A stretch of DNA of 64,000 bases from Janthinobacterium sp. PC23-8. Lineage in GTDB: Bacteria; Pseudomonadota; Gammaproteobacteria; Burkholderiales; Burkholderiaceae_D. Under the pieces are notes generated by a model. It worked only from the letters and a program-made list of their open reading frames with translations, did not search any database and had not been told where the DNA came from. Both the position numbers and the translations under genes were made by a program. Each line of letters starts with the position of its first letter. The stretch's first letter is position 1. The stretch covers positions 900,407-964,406 of the forward strand of contig NZ_NJGY01000002.1 in the NCBI RefSeq assembly GCF_002250505.1. The letters are read 5' to 3'. Shown here one piece after another: positions 13,901 to 25,201 of the stretch.

Positions 13901-14441
13901 CCGTTTCGCGCCGGCGCTCCTTGTACTTCGACACGCCGGCTGCTTCTTCAAGGAACACGCGCAGCTCTTCCGGGCGCGATTCGATAATGCGCGAAATCAT
14001 GCCCTGGCCGATAATGGCATAGGCCCGGGGACCGAGGCCGGTGCCGAGGAAAATATCCTGGATATCGCGCCGGCGCACCGGCTGGCTGTTGATGTAATAG
14101 GTCGAGGTGCCGTCGCGCGTCAGGGTGCGCTTGACGGCGATCTCGGCATACTGGCCCCACTGGCCCGAGGCCTTGCCATCGTTATTGTCGAACACCAGTT
14201 CGACCGAAGCGCGCCCGGCGGGCTTGCGATGGGTGGAGCCGTTGAAGATCACGTCCTGCATCGACTCGCCGCGCAATTCCGACGCTTTCGATTCGCCCAG
14301 CACCCAGCGCACGGCGTCGATGATGTTCGACTTGCCGCAGCCATTCGGTCCGACCACGCCCACGAGCTGGCCCGGCACCTGGAAATTGGTGGGGTCGACG
14401 AAAGACTTAAACCCCGACAACTTGATGGAAGAGAGACGCAC
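10908..14441 (-). CDS. smc: Chromosome segregation ATPase SMC
   Basis: The 1,177-residue SMC has the expected plan: an N-terminal ATPase half with Walker A GPNGCGKSNIIDA (about 32-44), a long coiled coil rich in Gln/Glu/Leu, a hinge near residues 500-650, a second coiled coil, and a C-terminal half with the signature LSGGEKALTA and Walker B FCLLDEVDAPLDD. It works with ScpA and ScpB to compact and segregate the chromosome. The start is GTG at 14439-14441, preceded by AGGAAC. It is the first gene of the smc-zipA-ligA-galU-def operon, so a promoter is expected in the 110-bp gap at 14442-14551. Confidence 0.96.
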
Positions 14442-14551
14442 GTGTTTTAAAGTTCCTGCCTATGCTGGCGGTTATCTGTCGTAAAAAAGTGGCCCATCAT
14501 ACCATTTGCCATGTCTTTTCTGGCCAAAAAACCGCCGTGCGCGCCCCATGT

Positions 14552-15190
14552 TCAAGGGTGGCCGGCCAGTTGCCAGTCAGCGCGCGAAAAAATGCGCCCA
14601 TGGCCCGACAGCTTGAGGGCGATTTTCTGCAGCCAGTCTTCGGTCGGCATGGGCTCGGCCTTGAAGGTAATGAGCACCATCAGCGCCAGGCTGGCCAGCG
14701 CCAGCGCATGGCTGACGGCAAAATTGACCACGCCGCGCGCCTGCCACATGAAACCGAAGGCCATGGCCAGTCCCAGCACGCAGCCGCTGACCGCCTCCGA
14801 CACGCTGTGCGCGTGCACCACCACGCGCGCGATCGCCACCAGCACGGCGCAGGCCACGCCCAGCAGCACGCCCGCATGGCGCCACTGGCGCGGCGCGCGC
14901 TGCAACACCACATACATCAGCACCGGGAAGACGGCGCCAGCGCGCATGGCGTGGCCGCTGAAACCGGTAAAGTCGAGCGCGACGCTGCCCACGCCCCAGC
15001 CAATAAAGGCCAGCTTGGACAGCACCACCAGCAGCATGCCGCCGCCGTACCACAGGCTCCAGCTGAGCACCAGCCGCCACTGCTTCGACACCAGCAACCA
15101 GATGGCGATGGCCACCCCGGCAGGCCCCAGCACCGCCATGTCGGCCGCAAAAGAAATCGCGTTCCACCAATTCATCATTACTACGCTCAT
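14552..15190 (-). CDS. PAP2-superfamily membrane phosphatase-like protein
   Basis: This 212-residue protein has about six hydrophobic segments. PAP2-like motifs are visible: FSGHAMRAG (central S-G-H) and ARVVVHAHSVSEAVSG, the position of the R-x5-H-x3-D motif. In the latter the final acidic residue is Glu rather than Asp. The N-terminal K-x6-RP motif is not obvious. Enzymes of this superfamily dephosphorylate lipid phosphates at the inner membrane; the degenerate motifs leave substrate and even activity open. It is transcribed in the same direction as smc, 110 bp upstream. Confidence 0.7.
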   Translation of the reverse strand: MSVVMMNWWNAISFAADMAVLGPAGVAIAIWLLVSKQWRLVLSWSLWYGGGMLLVVLSKLAFIGWGVGSVALDFTGFSGHAMRAGAVFPVLMYVVLQRAPRQWRHAGVLLGVACAVLVAIARVVVHAHSVSEAVSGCVLGLAMAFGFMWQARGVVNFAVSHALALASLALMVLITFKAEPMPTEDWLQKIALKLSGHGRIFSRADWQLAGHP

Positions 15191-15491
15191 TGATATGCAG
15201 GCCGCACTATGCCATGACTGGCAAGGTACACGCGGGGATTTTCAGGAGCCAGGCGCCGACTATTACATCCGATTACATTTGTCGCTTATATTTCTATCAA
15301 GAAAGCAGGCCAAATCCTACACGGCGTCAAGGAGTGTTCCGATGGTCTTGCTTATGCTTGCCGCGCATCATGCCTTACCGGCACACATCAGCCAAGGGGA
15401 GCCAGAGCCCGGCAGCAACGCCCTGGCGCCCCTTTACCGATGCGCTCCGGCGATGATTTTTTTCGTGACTCTTTCATTTCTCAAAGGAAAT
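15191..15491. other. Intergenic region, no firm gene
   Basis: About 300 bp separate the PAP2 gene from the small plus-strand gene. The region holds the divergent promoters. An ATG at 15342 with a good AAGGAG in front (15329-15334) is in frame with the small gene downstream and would add 50 residues; the translation looks non-coding in composition, but the ribosome site is strong enough to keep the option open. Confidence 0.4.
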
Positions 15492-15707
15492 ATGATGAAC
15501 TCGAATCAAAAAAGCGATCAAGGCAAAAAACAATCCGGTAGCGCTCCCGCTAGCGCTCCCGCTAGCGGCAACAAGCAATCGGGTAGCCCCGGCCAGGGCA
15601 GCAAACAGGGCGGCAGCCACGAACAGCATGTGGATGCGGGCCGTCAAAGCCATAAAAACGACGACAACAAGCAGTCGGGCGCAAGCGGCAGCAAAAGCGG
15701 CATATAA
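15492..15707 (+). CDS. Small hydrophilic Gly/Ser/Lys-rich protein of unknown function
   Basis: The 71-residue product is low in complexity: GKKQSGSAPASAPASGNKQ followed by further Ser/Gly/Gln/Lys runs and several His. It has no hydrophobic segment and is probably disordered. The DNA has a short direct repeat encoding SAPASAPASG. AAAGGAAAT stands just before ATGATG. It resembles, in composition only, small stress-induced hydrophilic proteins; no function is proposed. A start at 15342 (121 residues) is an alternative. An imperfect G/C-rich hairpin follows the stop codon. Confidence 0.55.
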   Translation: MMNSNQKSDQGKKQSGSAPASAPASGNKQSGSPGQGSKQGGSHEQHVDAGRQSHKNDDNKQSGASGSKSGI

Positions 15708-15794
15708 TGACGCTGCCTGACGGCGTGACGCCGGCAGGCACATCATGCAAGCAGGGTCTGGACCGGCACGCCGGTACAGGCCCTGTTTGCATGC

Positions 15795-16355
15795 TCAGAT
15801 ATTGACCAGACGCTTGCCCTTGGGAATTTCGAAATCGCGGATCGCCTCGACCATGCCCACCGTCAAGGCCTGGTCCGCCGTCAGGTGCAGGTCGGAATAG
15901 GCATGCACCAGCCACTGGTCTTCGCTCAAAGCCACATGGCCGCGCAAAATGCGCTCGGTACGCTGGTCGTCGGCGCGCAAGCCTTCGACGATGATGCTGA
16001 GCGCATCGGGCCGCGCACCGGGCGAGGCCGTGGCATGCGACTTGTGCACCATGAAGCGCGCCGTATCGCTGGCGTAGCGCTGCTGGCCCGACAGGAACAG
16101 CGTCACGGCGATCGAGGCCACGGCGCCGGTGTTGTAGGTCACCAGCCTGATCGGCAGCTTGCTTAAAAAATTGTATAGGCAGATGCCGTCGCTGACGTAG
16201 CCGCCGTTGGACTGGATCAGGATATGGGCGGTGGCGAGCTTGTCTTCCGTCATGTCGGCCACGGCGTTGAAAACGCGGCGCACCATGTCGCTGTTGACGT
16301 CGCCGGACAGGGTAAACCAGCCGTGCTGCTCGATGCTGCTATGGGGTTCGCTCAT
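15795..16355 (-). CDS. ClpP-like serine peptidase family protein
   Basis: The 186-residue product has the ClpP/crotonase fold signature: ILIQSNGG (oxyanion strand), then TGAVASIAVTLFLSGQ with the likely nucleophilic Ser, then RFMVHKSHA with the likely catalytic His. Canonical ClpP has a G-x-A-x-S-MG block and MIHQP, so this is a diverged paralog. No Clp ATPase or trigger factor gene is adjacent, unlike clpP-clpX. The start was set at ATG 16353-16355 (MSEPHSS); the upstream 75 codons of the longer frame have no protein-like character. A role in ATP-independent peptide cleavage or in a non-canonical Clp complex is possible. Confidence 0.75.
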   Translation of the reverse strand: MSEPHSSIEQHGWFTLSGDVNSDMVRRVFNAVADMTEDKLATAHILIQSNGGYVSDGICLYNFLSKLPIRLVTYNTGAVASIAVTLFLSGQQRYASDTARFMVHKSHATASPGARPDALSIIVEGLRADDQRTERILRGHVALSEDQWLVHAYSDLHLTADQALTVGMVEAIRDFEIPKGKRLVNI

Positions 16356-16525
16356 GGTAATCACTCTTCGACAAGGACGGTGATGATGGTATTGAGCATA
16401 GCAAATTTCCGTGGCCGCCGCCGTCTTGCTGATACCGTGCGCAACACTGTCTCGCATACTCTTGCGCGCAGGAAATATCAGGCCCCAAGCCCCATTTTGG
16501 TGCATGCTGGCCGGGTGTTTACAGA

Positions 16526-16554
16526 TTGACAGAAAGCCCTTGCTGGCATATATT
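16526..16554 (+). promoter_or_regulatory. Sigma-70 promoter of the gcv riboswitch operon
   Basis: TTGACA at 16526-16531, 17-bp spacer, TATATT at 16549-16554. The predicted start is near 16561, immediately before the first glycine aptamer. Confidence 0.8.
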
Positions 16555-16563
16555 CCCACCACT

Positions 16564-16771
16564 TGATCGGGAGAGGGCAAACTCGCGTTGCCGCCGAAGG
16601 GGCACTACCCAAAAACTCTCAGGCAAAAGGACCGATCAGGCGAGGCGCAACGATGGCGATGACCATGCTGCGGCTCAACTCTGGAGAGCGACTGCGGCAC
16701 TGCCGGCGGTCCACCGAAGGGGCGCACGGAGCTTTTTCTCCGTAATCTCTCAGGTACCAAGGACAGGGGGG
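16564..16771 (+). ncRNA. Tandem glycine riboswitch
   Basis: Two consecutive glycine aptamers are recognisable. Aptamer 1 (about 16564-16637) opens with ATCGGGAGAG and contains GCCGCCGAAGGGGCA and ACTCTCAGGCAAAAGGACCGAT. Aptamer 2 (about 16680-16771) repeats the pattern: CTCTGGAGAG, CCACCGAAGGGGC, and ATCTCTCAGGTACCAAGGAC. The tandem arrangement directly upstream of gcvT is the classical one, in which glycine binding switches on expression of the glycine cleavage system. About 85 nt separate aptamer 2 from the gcvT start. Confidence 0.95.
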
Positions 16772-16855
16772 TGATGTTCACGCTGGAAGGCCGGGTCGGC
16801 TTGGCCATTGCGTGTGCTGTTAACTCCCCCCTTTCACCTTCGTCCCGAGGAATCA

Positions 16856-17977
16856 ATGACGCTCAACGCAACCCCACTCAATAACGCCCACCGTGCCAGC
16901 GGCGCCCGCATGGTCGATTTCGGCGGCTGGGACATGCCTGTCAACTATGGTTCGCAAATCGAAGAACACAAGGCCGTGCGCAGCGACGCCGGCATGTTCG
17001 ACGTGTCGCACATGTGCGTGGTCGATATCGAAGGCCCGAACGTGCGCGCCTTCTTGCGCGGCCTGCTGGCCAACAACGTCGACAAGCTGCAAGTGTCGGG
17101 CAAGGCTCTGTACTCGTGCATGTTGAATCTTGATGGCACCGTCATCGATGACCTGATCGTCTACTTCTTCAACGAAAACTGGTTCCGCCTGGTGGTCAAT
17201 GCCGGCACGGCCGACAAGGACGTGGCATGGATGCAGCAGCAAAACAGCGCCACCAACAGCGGCCTGACGATTACCGAGCGCCGCAGCGCGAATGATCCAA
17301 TGGCGCTGGTCGCCGTGCAGGGTCCGAACGCGCGCGCCAGGGTGTGGCAGGTGTTGCCGGAAACCCAGGCAGCATCGGAGGCGATCAAACCCTTCAACGC
17401 CGTCATCGTCAAGGACACGCCATTTGGCGAAGTGATGCTGGCGCGTACCGGCTACACGGGCGAAGACGGTTTTGAAATCGGCGTGGCGGCGAGCCAGGTC
17501 GAAGCGTTGTGGAATGCGCTGGCAGCTGCCGGTGTCAAGCCTGCAGGTCTGGGCGCGCGCGACACCCTGCGCCTGGAAGCTGGCATGAATCTGTACGGCC
17601 AGGACATGGACGAAACCGTCAACCCGCTCGACGCCGGCCTGGCCTGGACCATCGACCTGGTCAGCGAACGCGACTTTATCGGCAAGGCGGCACTGATCGC
17701 GCAAGGCCAGAACGCGCAATTCGTCGGCCTGATCCTGCGTGAAAAAGGCGGCGTGCTGCGCGCGCATCAGAAAGTCATCGTGGCCGGCAGCGACCAGGCT
17801 GGTGAAATCACCAGCGGCACCTTCAGCCCGTCGATGCAGGAAGCGATCGCGCTGGCGCGCCTGCCCAACGGCGTCAACGTGGGCGATACCGTGCACGTGG
17901 AAATCCGCGGCAAACAGCTGGCCGCATCGGTAGTCAAGCTGCCTTTCGTGCGCAACGGTAAAATCCTGGTTGCGTAA
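16856..17977 (+). CDS. gcvT: Glycine cleavage T protein (aminomethyltransferase)
   Basis: The 373-residue T protein transfers the methylene group from lipoyl-bound aminomethyl to tetrahydrofolate and releases ammonia. It starts [20 protein letters not shown] and has the folate-binding GYTGEDGFE region and the C-terminal barrel. The ATG at 16856 follows CGAGGAATCA, a better site than the upstream in-frame GTG-type starts. It is the first gene of gcvT-gcvH-gcvP, under the tandem glycine riboswitch. Its C1 output feeds the same folate pool as the betaine island further right. Confidence 0.97.
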   Translation: MTLNATPLNNAHRASGARMVDFGGWDMPVNYGSQIEEHKAVRSDAGMFDVSHMCVVDIEGPNVRAFLRGLLANNVDKLQVSGKALYSCMLNLDGTVIDDLIVYFFNENWFRLVVNAGTADKDVAWMQQQNSATNSGLTITERRSANDPMALVAVQGPNARARVWQVLPETQAASEAIKPFNAVIVKDTPFGEVMLARTGYTGEDGFEIGVAASQVEALWNALAAAGVKPAGLGARDTLRLEAGMNLYGQDMDETVNPLDAGLAWTIDLVSERDFIGKAALIAQGQNAQFVGLILREKGGVLRAHQKVIVAGSDQAGEITSGTFSPSMQEAIALARLPNGVNVGDTVHVEIRGKQLAASVVKLPFVRNGKILVA

Positions 17978-18046
17978 CGTATAGAGCGTGCGCACCGACC
18001 GATCAAACATCACCAATAACCGAACATTTACCATCTGGAGCCATAC

Positions 18047-18427
18047 ATGAACATTCCTGCAGACCTGAAGTACACCGCCTCCCACGAATGGGTGCGCCTG
18101 GAAGCGGACGGCACGGTCACCGTCGGCATCACCGAGTACGCACAGGATGCCTTGGGCGACATCGTGTTCGTCGAACTGCCTGACGTCGGCGCCACCTTCA
18201 CCGCCGGCGACGACGCCGCCGTGGTCGAATCGGTCAAGGCCGCCAGCGACATCTACGCACCGGTCTCGGGCGAAGTCACCGCAGTGAACGACGATGTCGT
18301 CAACGCGCCGGAATCGATCAACGCCGACGCCTACGCCAACTGGATGTTCAAGATCAAGCCAGCCGACGCGGCCTCGCTCGACGGCCTGCTCGACGCCGCC
18401 GCCTATGGCGCCGCCACCGGCGAGTAA
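18047..18427 (+). CDS. gcvH: Glycine cleavage H protein
   Basis: The 126-residue H protein carries the lipoyl arm that shuttles the aminomethyl group between P, T and L proteins. The lipoylated Lys64 lies in [17 protein letters not shown]. The length and the all-beta lipoyl fold pattern are normal. It follows gcvT by 69 bp, with a GGAG-type site (CTGGAG) ahead of the ATG, and precedes gcvP by 100 bp, with a strong hairpin between them. Confidence 0.97.
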   Translation: MNIPADLKYTASHEWVRLEADGTVTVGITEYAQDALGDIVFVELPDVGATFTAGDDAAVVESVKAASDIYAPVSGEVTAVNDDVVNAPESINADAYANWMFKIKPADAASLDGLLDAAAYGAATGE

Positions 18428-18438
18428 TCGCGCTTGAC

Positions 18439-18471
18439 GACGGGCCGCTTCAAAGGCCCGTCTGCTTTTTT
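18439..18471 (+). terminator. Hairpin with T-tract between gcvH and gcvP
   Basis: GACGGGCC (18439-18446) and GGCCCGTC (18455-18462) form a perfect 8-bp stem with an 8-nt loop; TGC then T6 follow. This is a partial terminator or processing site inside the operon, which would lower gcvP relative to gcvTH. Confidence 0.7.
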
Positions 18472-18527
18472 CGCAGCGCCTGCGCGCCGCGCCCCCCGGT
18501 TTTTTCAGTCTTTTTGGCCTCTATACC

Positions 18528-21434
<2,907 letters not shown>

Positions 21435-21475
21435 TCGGCGCTACCCGCCAAAGCGGGCGTATTGACGCACTTGAA

Positions 21476-21500
21476 GGCAGGCCATGGGCCTGCCTTTTTT
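21476..21500 (+). terminator. Terminator after gcvP
   Basis: GGCAGGCC (21476-21483) pairs with GGCCTGCC (21487-21494), followed by T6. Confidence 0.85.
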
Positions 21501-21716
21501 ATTGACGGTCAGCGTTTCCCCTATCATTGCCAGACCATTTCGTTGTCGATTCAATCTCTTTAACCAACTGAAAGACTTCATGAAACACAGCCTGCTTGCT
21601 GCTCTGTTGTTCACCGCACAGCAACACTCGGATACTTTGCAACTCGGAAAGCACTCCATGGCAGTTCGTCCATGCCGCTCGCTACATTACGCTTCGGCAA
21701 TGTAATCAATCTTTGC

Positions 21717-21745
21717 TTGACGTTGCCTGCGCGCACTTTTATCAT
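21717..21745 (+). promoter_or_regulatory. Sigma-70 promoter of the Mg2+ ATPase leader
   Basis: TTGACG at 21717-21722, 17-bp spacer, TATCAT at 21740-21745. The start near 21752 gives a leader of about 375 nt before the ATPase gene. A palindrome TACATT...AATGTA lies just upstream (21683-21704) and could bind a regulator such as PhoP or another activator; no PhoP box was recognised. Confidence 0.65.
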
Positions 21746-21751
21746 GCGTGC

Positions 21752-22126
21752 ATTATTCATTTTACGGAGTCCCACGTGGGTACTTGTTCCAGTGACAGTA
21801 GTCGATCCTGCATCGACAATTAATCCCGGCAAGCACGCGTCCTCCTTCCCGCCGCGCCTTGCCGAGCAAGGTGTGGTTTGCGCCAGTATTGACTGCCGCG
21901 CACTTCCTTCCTGACCATTGATTGTCCTGACGCACGGCTATTGAGCCCGTCCGCAGCTGGCATCTTGCCGGTGCGCGGCGACAAGTCTCGCCTGACCTCC
22001 CTGCCTCGACAGGAGAACGGTGATGATCTGCCATCAAACGCTACAACGCACTACCCCACTCGCCGCGCCCGCACGGCCTGCATGTCTGTTCCCGCTGCAA
22101 CCATCTTTCGCCTGAAAGGAAGAGCC
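21752..22126 (+). promoter_or_regulatory. Long leader of the Mg2+ ATPase gene
   Basis: This leader of about 375 nt contains no full gene but carries a short proline-rich ORF at its 3' end. The Shine-Dalgarno sequence of that ORF (AGGAG 22011-22015) can pair with CT and CCTG at 21997-22003, so ribosome access could be switched. Long leaders with proline-sensitive ORFs control mgtA and mgtCBR in enterobacteria; the same logic is inferred here, not shown. Confidence 0.5.
22023..22115 (+). CDS. Proline-rich leader peptide upstream of the Mg2+ ATPase
   Basis: A 30-codon ORF starts at ATG 22023 with AGGAG seven bases ahead. Its product contains five prolines (positions 12, 16, 19, 24 and 27), including TTPLAAPARPACLFPLQPSF. 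The TGA stop (22113-22115) lies 11 nt before the ATPase ATG and overlaps its ribosome site TGAAAGGAAG. This geometry is that of a regulatory leader peptide with coupling to the downstream gene. It has no sequence identity to E. coli MgtL that I can see, only the same proline-rich character and position. It is too short to have been picked up by usual gene callers. Confidence 0.55.
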   Translation: MICHQTLQRTTPLAAPARPACLFPLQPSFA

Positions 22127-24826
22127 ATGACCCTCTTCACCCGTCTGTTCGAATCGTTCCTGCGCAAGCGCCACACGGCCGGCCACTTCCGCCGCCAGGC
22201 CATGCCTTTGGCAAACAGCACCGCCCGGACCGTACCTGTGCCCGACCACCTGGCGCGCCAGTTGCTGGCCGCCGCCACCGAAGCCTTGCCCGACGCGATG
22301 GCACGGCTGTCCACGCGCGAAGCGGGCCTGTCCGACGACGAAGCGCAGGCCGTGCTGGCCGAGACCGGCCCGAATGAGGTCGAGCACGAAAAGCCGCTGG
22401 CCTGGTACCAGCATCTGTGGCTGTGCTACAAGAATCCGTTCAACCTGTTGCTCACCGTGCTGGCGATCGTTTCCTACCTGACCGAAGACGCCAAGGCTAC
22501 CATTGTCATCGGCAGCATGGTGATCCTGTCGACCCTGTTGCGCTTCGTGCAGGAAGGCCGCTCCAACCGCGCCGCCGAGCGCCTCAAAGCCATGGTTGGC
22601 AATACCGCCACCGTGCTGCGCGATGGCAAGCAGATGGAACTGGCCATCCGCGCGCTGGTGCAGGGCGACATCATCGTGCTGTCGGCCGGCGACATGATCC
22701 CGGCCGATTGCCGCCTGCTCACCGCCAAGGACCTGTTTGTCAGCCAGTCGGCCATGACGGGCGAATCGCTGCCGGTGGAAAAGATGGCCGAGCTGACCGA
22801 GGTGGTGGACGCCCACGGCAAGAACCCCATGGACCTGGCCAATTTGCTGTTCATGGGCACCAATGTGATTTCGGGCGCCGCCACGGCGCTGGTGCTGGCC
22901 ACCGGCAACCGCAGCTATTTCGGCGCCATCGCCACCCGCGTCACGGCGACCGAACGCACGCCGACGGCGTTTGAGGCGGGCGTGAACAGCGTCAGCTGGC
23001 TGTTGATCCGCTTTGCCCTGGTGATGGCGCCGCTGGTGTTCCTGATCAACGGCTGGACCAAGGGCGACTGGATGGAAGCGTTTCTGTTCGCCCTGTCGGT
23101 GGCAGTCGGCCTGACGCCGGAAATGCTGCCGATGATCGTCACCAGCACCCTGGCCAAGGGCGCCGTGAAACTGGCGAAAAAGAAGGTGGTCGTCAAACGC
23201 CTGGACGCAATCCAGAACTTCGGCGCCATGGATGTGCTGTGCACCGACAAGACCGGCACCCTGACGCAGGACAAGATCGTGCTCGAACGCCATACCGACG
23301 TGTTCGGCCGCCCGTCCGACGAAGTGCTGCAGTTCGCCTATCTGAACAGCCATTACCAGACCGGCCTGAAAAACCTGCTCGACCGCGCCGTGCTCGACCA
23401 TGTGCAGCTGCAGACGGAAATGCAGCTGGCGCGCGACTACGTGAAAGTCGATGAAATCCCGTTCGATTTCGTGCGCCGCCGCATGTCGGTGGTGGTGTCG
23501 GAACGCAATGATCACCACGAACTGATCTGCAAGGGCGCGGTCGAGGAAATGCTCGCTGCCTGCAGCCATCTGCGCCTCGATGGCGTGGACGTGCCGTTGG
23601 ACACCTTGCTTCTCGACAAAGTATTGGCCACCACCCAGGGCCTGAACGCCGAAGGCCTGCGCGTCGTTGCCGTGGCCGTCAAGGAAGTGCCGCCGCATAA
23701 AACCGTGTATGGCGTGGCCGACGAAACCGCACTGACCTTGATAGGCTATGTGGCTTTTCTGGACCCACCGAAGGAATCGACGGCGCCGGCCCTGCGCGCA
23801 CTCAAGCAGCATGGCGTGACGGTCAAAGTGTTGACCGGTGACAATCATCTGGTGACGGCCAAGATCTGCCGCGAAGTGGGCCTGGCGGTGCAAGGCGTGC
23901 TGCAGGGACCGCAACTGGACGACATGGACGACGCGCAAGTGGCGCAGGCGGCCGAAAGCCATACGGTGTTTGCCAAGCTGAGCCCGCTGCACAAGGAACG
24001 CCTGGTGCGCGCCCTGCGCGGCAACGGCCATATCGTCGGCTTCATGGGCGACGGCATCAACGACGCACCGGCCCTGCGCGCGGCCGATATCGGCATCTCG
24101 GTCGATTCGGCGGTCGATATCGCCAAGGAAGCGGCCGATATCATCCTGCTGGAAAAAAGCCTGATGGTGCTGGAAGAAGGCGTATTGGAAGGGCGCCGTA
24201 CGTTCAGCAATATGCTCAAATATATCCGCATGACGGCAAGCTCGAACTTCGGCAATGTGTTTTCGGTGCTGGTGGCGAGCGCCTTTCTGCCGTTTTTGCC
24301 GATGCTGCCGCTGCATCTGCTGGTGCAGAACCTGCTGTACGACGTGTCGCAGATCGCGATCCCTTTTGACAATGTCGATGCCGAACTGATCCAGCAGCCC
24401 TTGAGCTGGAACCCGCGCGACATCGGCCGCTTCATGGTGTTTTTCGGCCCCTTGAGCTCGATCTTCGACATCAGCACCTTTATTTTGATGTGGCATGTGT
24501 TCGGCGCCAATACGCCGGCGCAGCAGACCCTGTTCCAGTCGGGCTGGTTTGTGGTGGGCCTGTTGACGCAGACCCTGATCGTGCACCTGATCCGCACGCC
24601 CAAGCTGCCCTTTATCGACAGCATCGCCTCGGTACCGCTGCTGGTGGCGACCACGGCCATCATGGCGGTCGGCGTGTTCCTGCCGATGGGGCCGCTGGCC
24701 AGCTACTTCAAGCTGCAGGCGCTGCCGCTGGCCTACTTCCCGTGGCTGCTGGCCATCCTGGTGGCCTACACAGTGCTGACGACGCTGATGAAACGCGTTT
24801 ATCTGCGCAAGTTCGGCTGGCAATAG
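22127..24826 (+). CDS. mgtA: Magnesium-translocating P-type ATPase
   Basis: The 899-residue product matches the length of MgtA/MgtB. It has the A-domain TGESLPVEK, the phosphorylation motif DKTGTLTQDK (Asp374), the P-domain GDGINDAPALRAADIG and about ten membrane helices. MgtA-type pumps import Mg2+ across the inner membrane when it is scarce. The ATG at 22127 with AAAGGAAGAG ahead was chosen over an upstream in-frame TTG because it restores the usual N-terminus (MTLFTRLFESFLRKR). It has its own promoter and long leader and is followed closely by a small membrane-protein gene. MgtA versus MgtB cannot be separated by sequence alone. Confidence 0.93.
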   Translation: MTLFTRLFESFLRKRHTAGHFRRQAMPLANSTARTVPVPDHLARQLLAAATEALPDAMARLSTREAGLSDDEAQAVLAETGPNEVEHEKPLAWYQHLWLCYKNPFNLLLTVLAIVSYLTEDAKATIVIGSMVILSTLLRFVQEGRSNRAAERLKAMVGNTATVLRDGKQMELAIRALVQGDIIVLSAGDMIPADCRLLTAKDLFVSQSAMTGESLPVEKMAELTEVVDAHGKNPMDLANLLFMGTNVISGAATALVLATGNRSYFGAIATRVTATERTPTAFEAGVNSVSWLLIRFALVMAPLVFLINGWTKGDWMEAFLFALSVAVGLTPEMLPMIVTSTLAKGAVKLAKKKVVVKRLDAIQNFGAMDVLCTDKTGTLTQDKIVLERHTDVFGRPSDEVLQFAYLNSHYQTGLKNLLDRAVLDHVQLQTEMQLARDYVKVDEIPFDFVRRRMSVVVSERNDHHELICKGAVEEMLAACSHLRLDGVDVPLDTLLLDKVLATTQGLNAEGLRVVAVAVKEVPPHKTVYGVADETALTLIGYVAFLDPPKESTAPALRALKQHGVTVKVLTGDNHLVTAKICREVGLAVQGVLQGPQLDDMDDAQVAQAAESHTVFAKLSPLHKERLVRALRGNGHIVGFMGDGINDAPALRAADIGISVDSAVDIAKEAADIILLEKSLMVLEEGVLEGRRTFSNMLKYIRMTASSNFGNVFSVLVASAFLPFLPMLPLHLLVQNLLYDVSQIAIPFDNVDAELIQQPLSWNPRDIGRFMVFFGPLSSIFDISTFILMWHVFGANTPAQQTLFQSGWFVVGLLTQTLIVHLIRTPKLPFIDSIASVPLLVATTAIMAVGVFLPMGPLASYFKLQALPLAYFPWLLAILVAYTVLTTLMKRVYLRKFGWQ

Positions 24827-24862
24827 TATGATGTGCCGCTTGTAACCACCGTGAAGGCGCGC

Positions 24863-25201
24863 ATGAGCGGCACACTCTCTTCCAAACGGCCCAAGGCCAT
24901 CTTGCTGTCGGCCCTGGTGTTTCCCGGCACCGGACATCTATTGCTGGGACGCAAGGCGCGCGGCGCGCTGTTCCTGCTGCCGTCGCTGCTGGCACTGCTG
25001 CTGGTGATCCGCAATATCATGGAGCGCACCGGACAGATCATGGACCAGATCAACAGCGGCGCCCTGCCGCTGGACGTGCAGCTGATTACCGAAAAAGTGG
25101 CGGCCCTGTCCGCCAACGACGGCCCCGGCATGCAGCTGGCCGTCGGCGTGCTGGTCGCCTGCTGGATCGCGGCGCTGGTCGACCTGCTGTTCATCAGATA
25201 A
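24863..25201 (+). CDS. Small membrane protein of unknown function
   Basis: The 112-residue product has two hydrophobic segments: ILLSALVFPGTGHLLLGRKARGA leading into LFLLPSLLALLLVI near the N-terminus, and LAVGVLVACWIAALVDLLF at the C-terminus. The P-G-x-GH-x-x-x-G-R pattern is seen in short membrane proteins of the TM2/DUF type. The start at 24863 has GAAGG ahead. It begins 36 bp after the ATPase gene and its stop codon overlaps the next ATG by one base, so the three genes may be co-transcribed. No function is proposed. Confidence 0.7.
   Translation: MSGTLSSKRPKAILLSALVFPGTGHLLLGRKARGALFLLPSLLALLLVIRNIMERTGQIMDQINSGALPLDVQLITEKVAALSANDGPGMQLAVGVLVACWIAALVDLLFIR

Noticed and set aside
14511-15707. 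Plus-strand open frame of 398 codons
   Set aside because: Most of it is antisense to the PAP2 gene; only the last 71 codons have a ribosome site and a distinct protein composition.
21580-21705. Short plus-strand frame beginning MKHSLLAALLF
   Set aside because: The start looks like a signal peptide, but the rest has no protein character and it precedes the mapped promoter; possibly a decayed gene, not supportable.
21744-21914. Plus-strand frame of 56 codons in the mgtA leader
   Set aside because: Its ATG overlaps the predicted -10 box, so it would not be on the transcript.
22034-24937. Long minus-strand open frame of 967 codons
   Set aside because: Antisense shadow of the Mg2+ ATPase gene.
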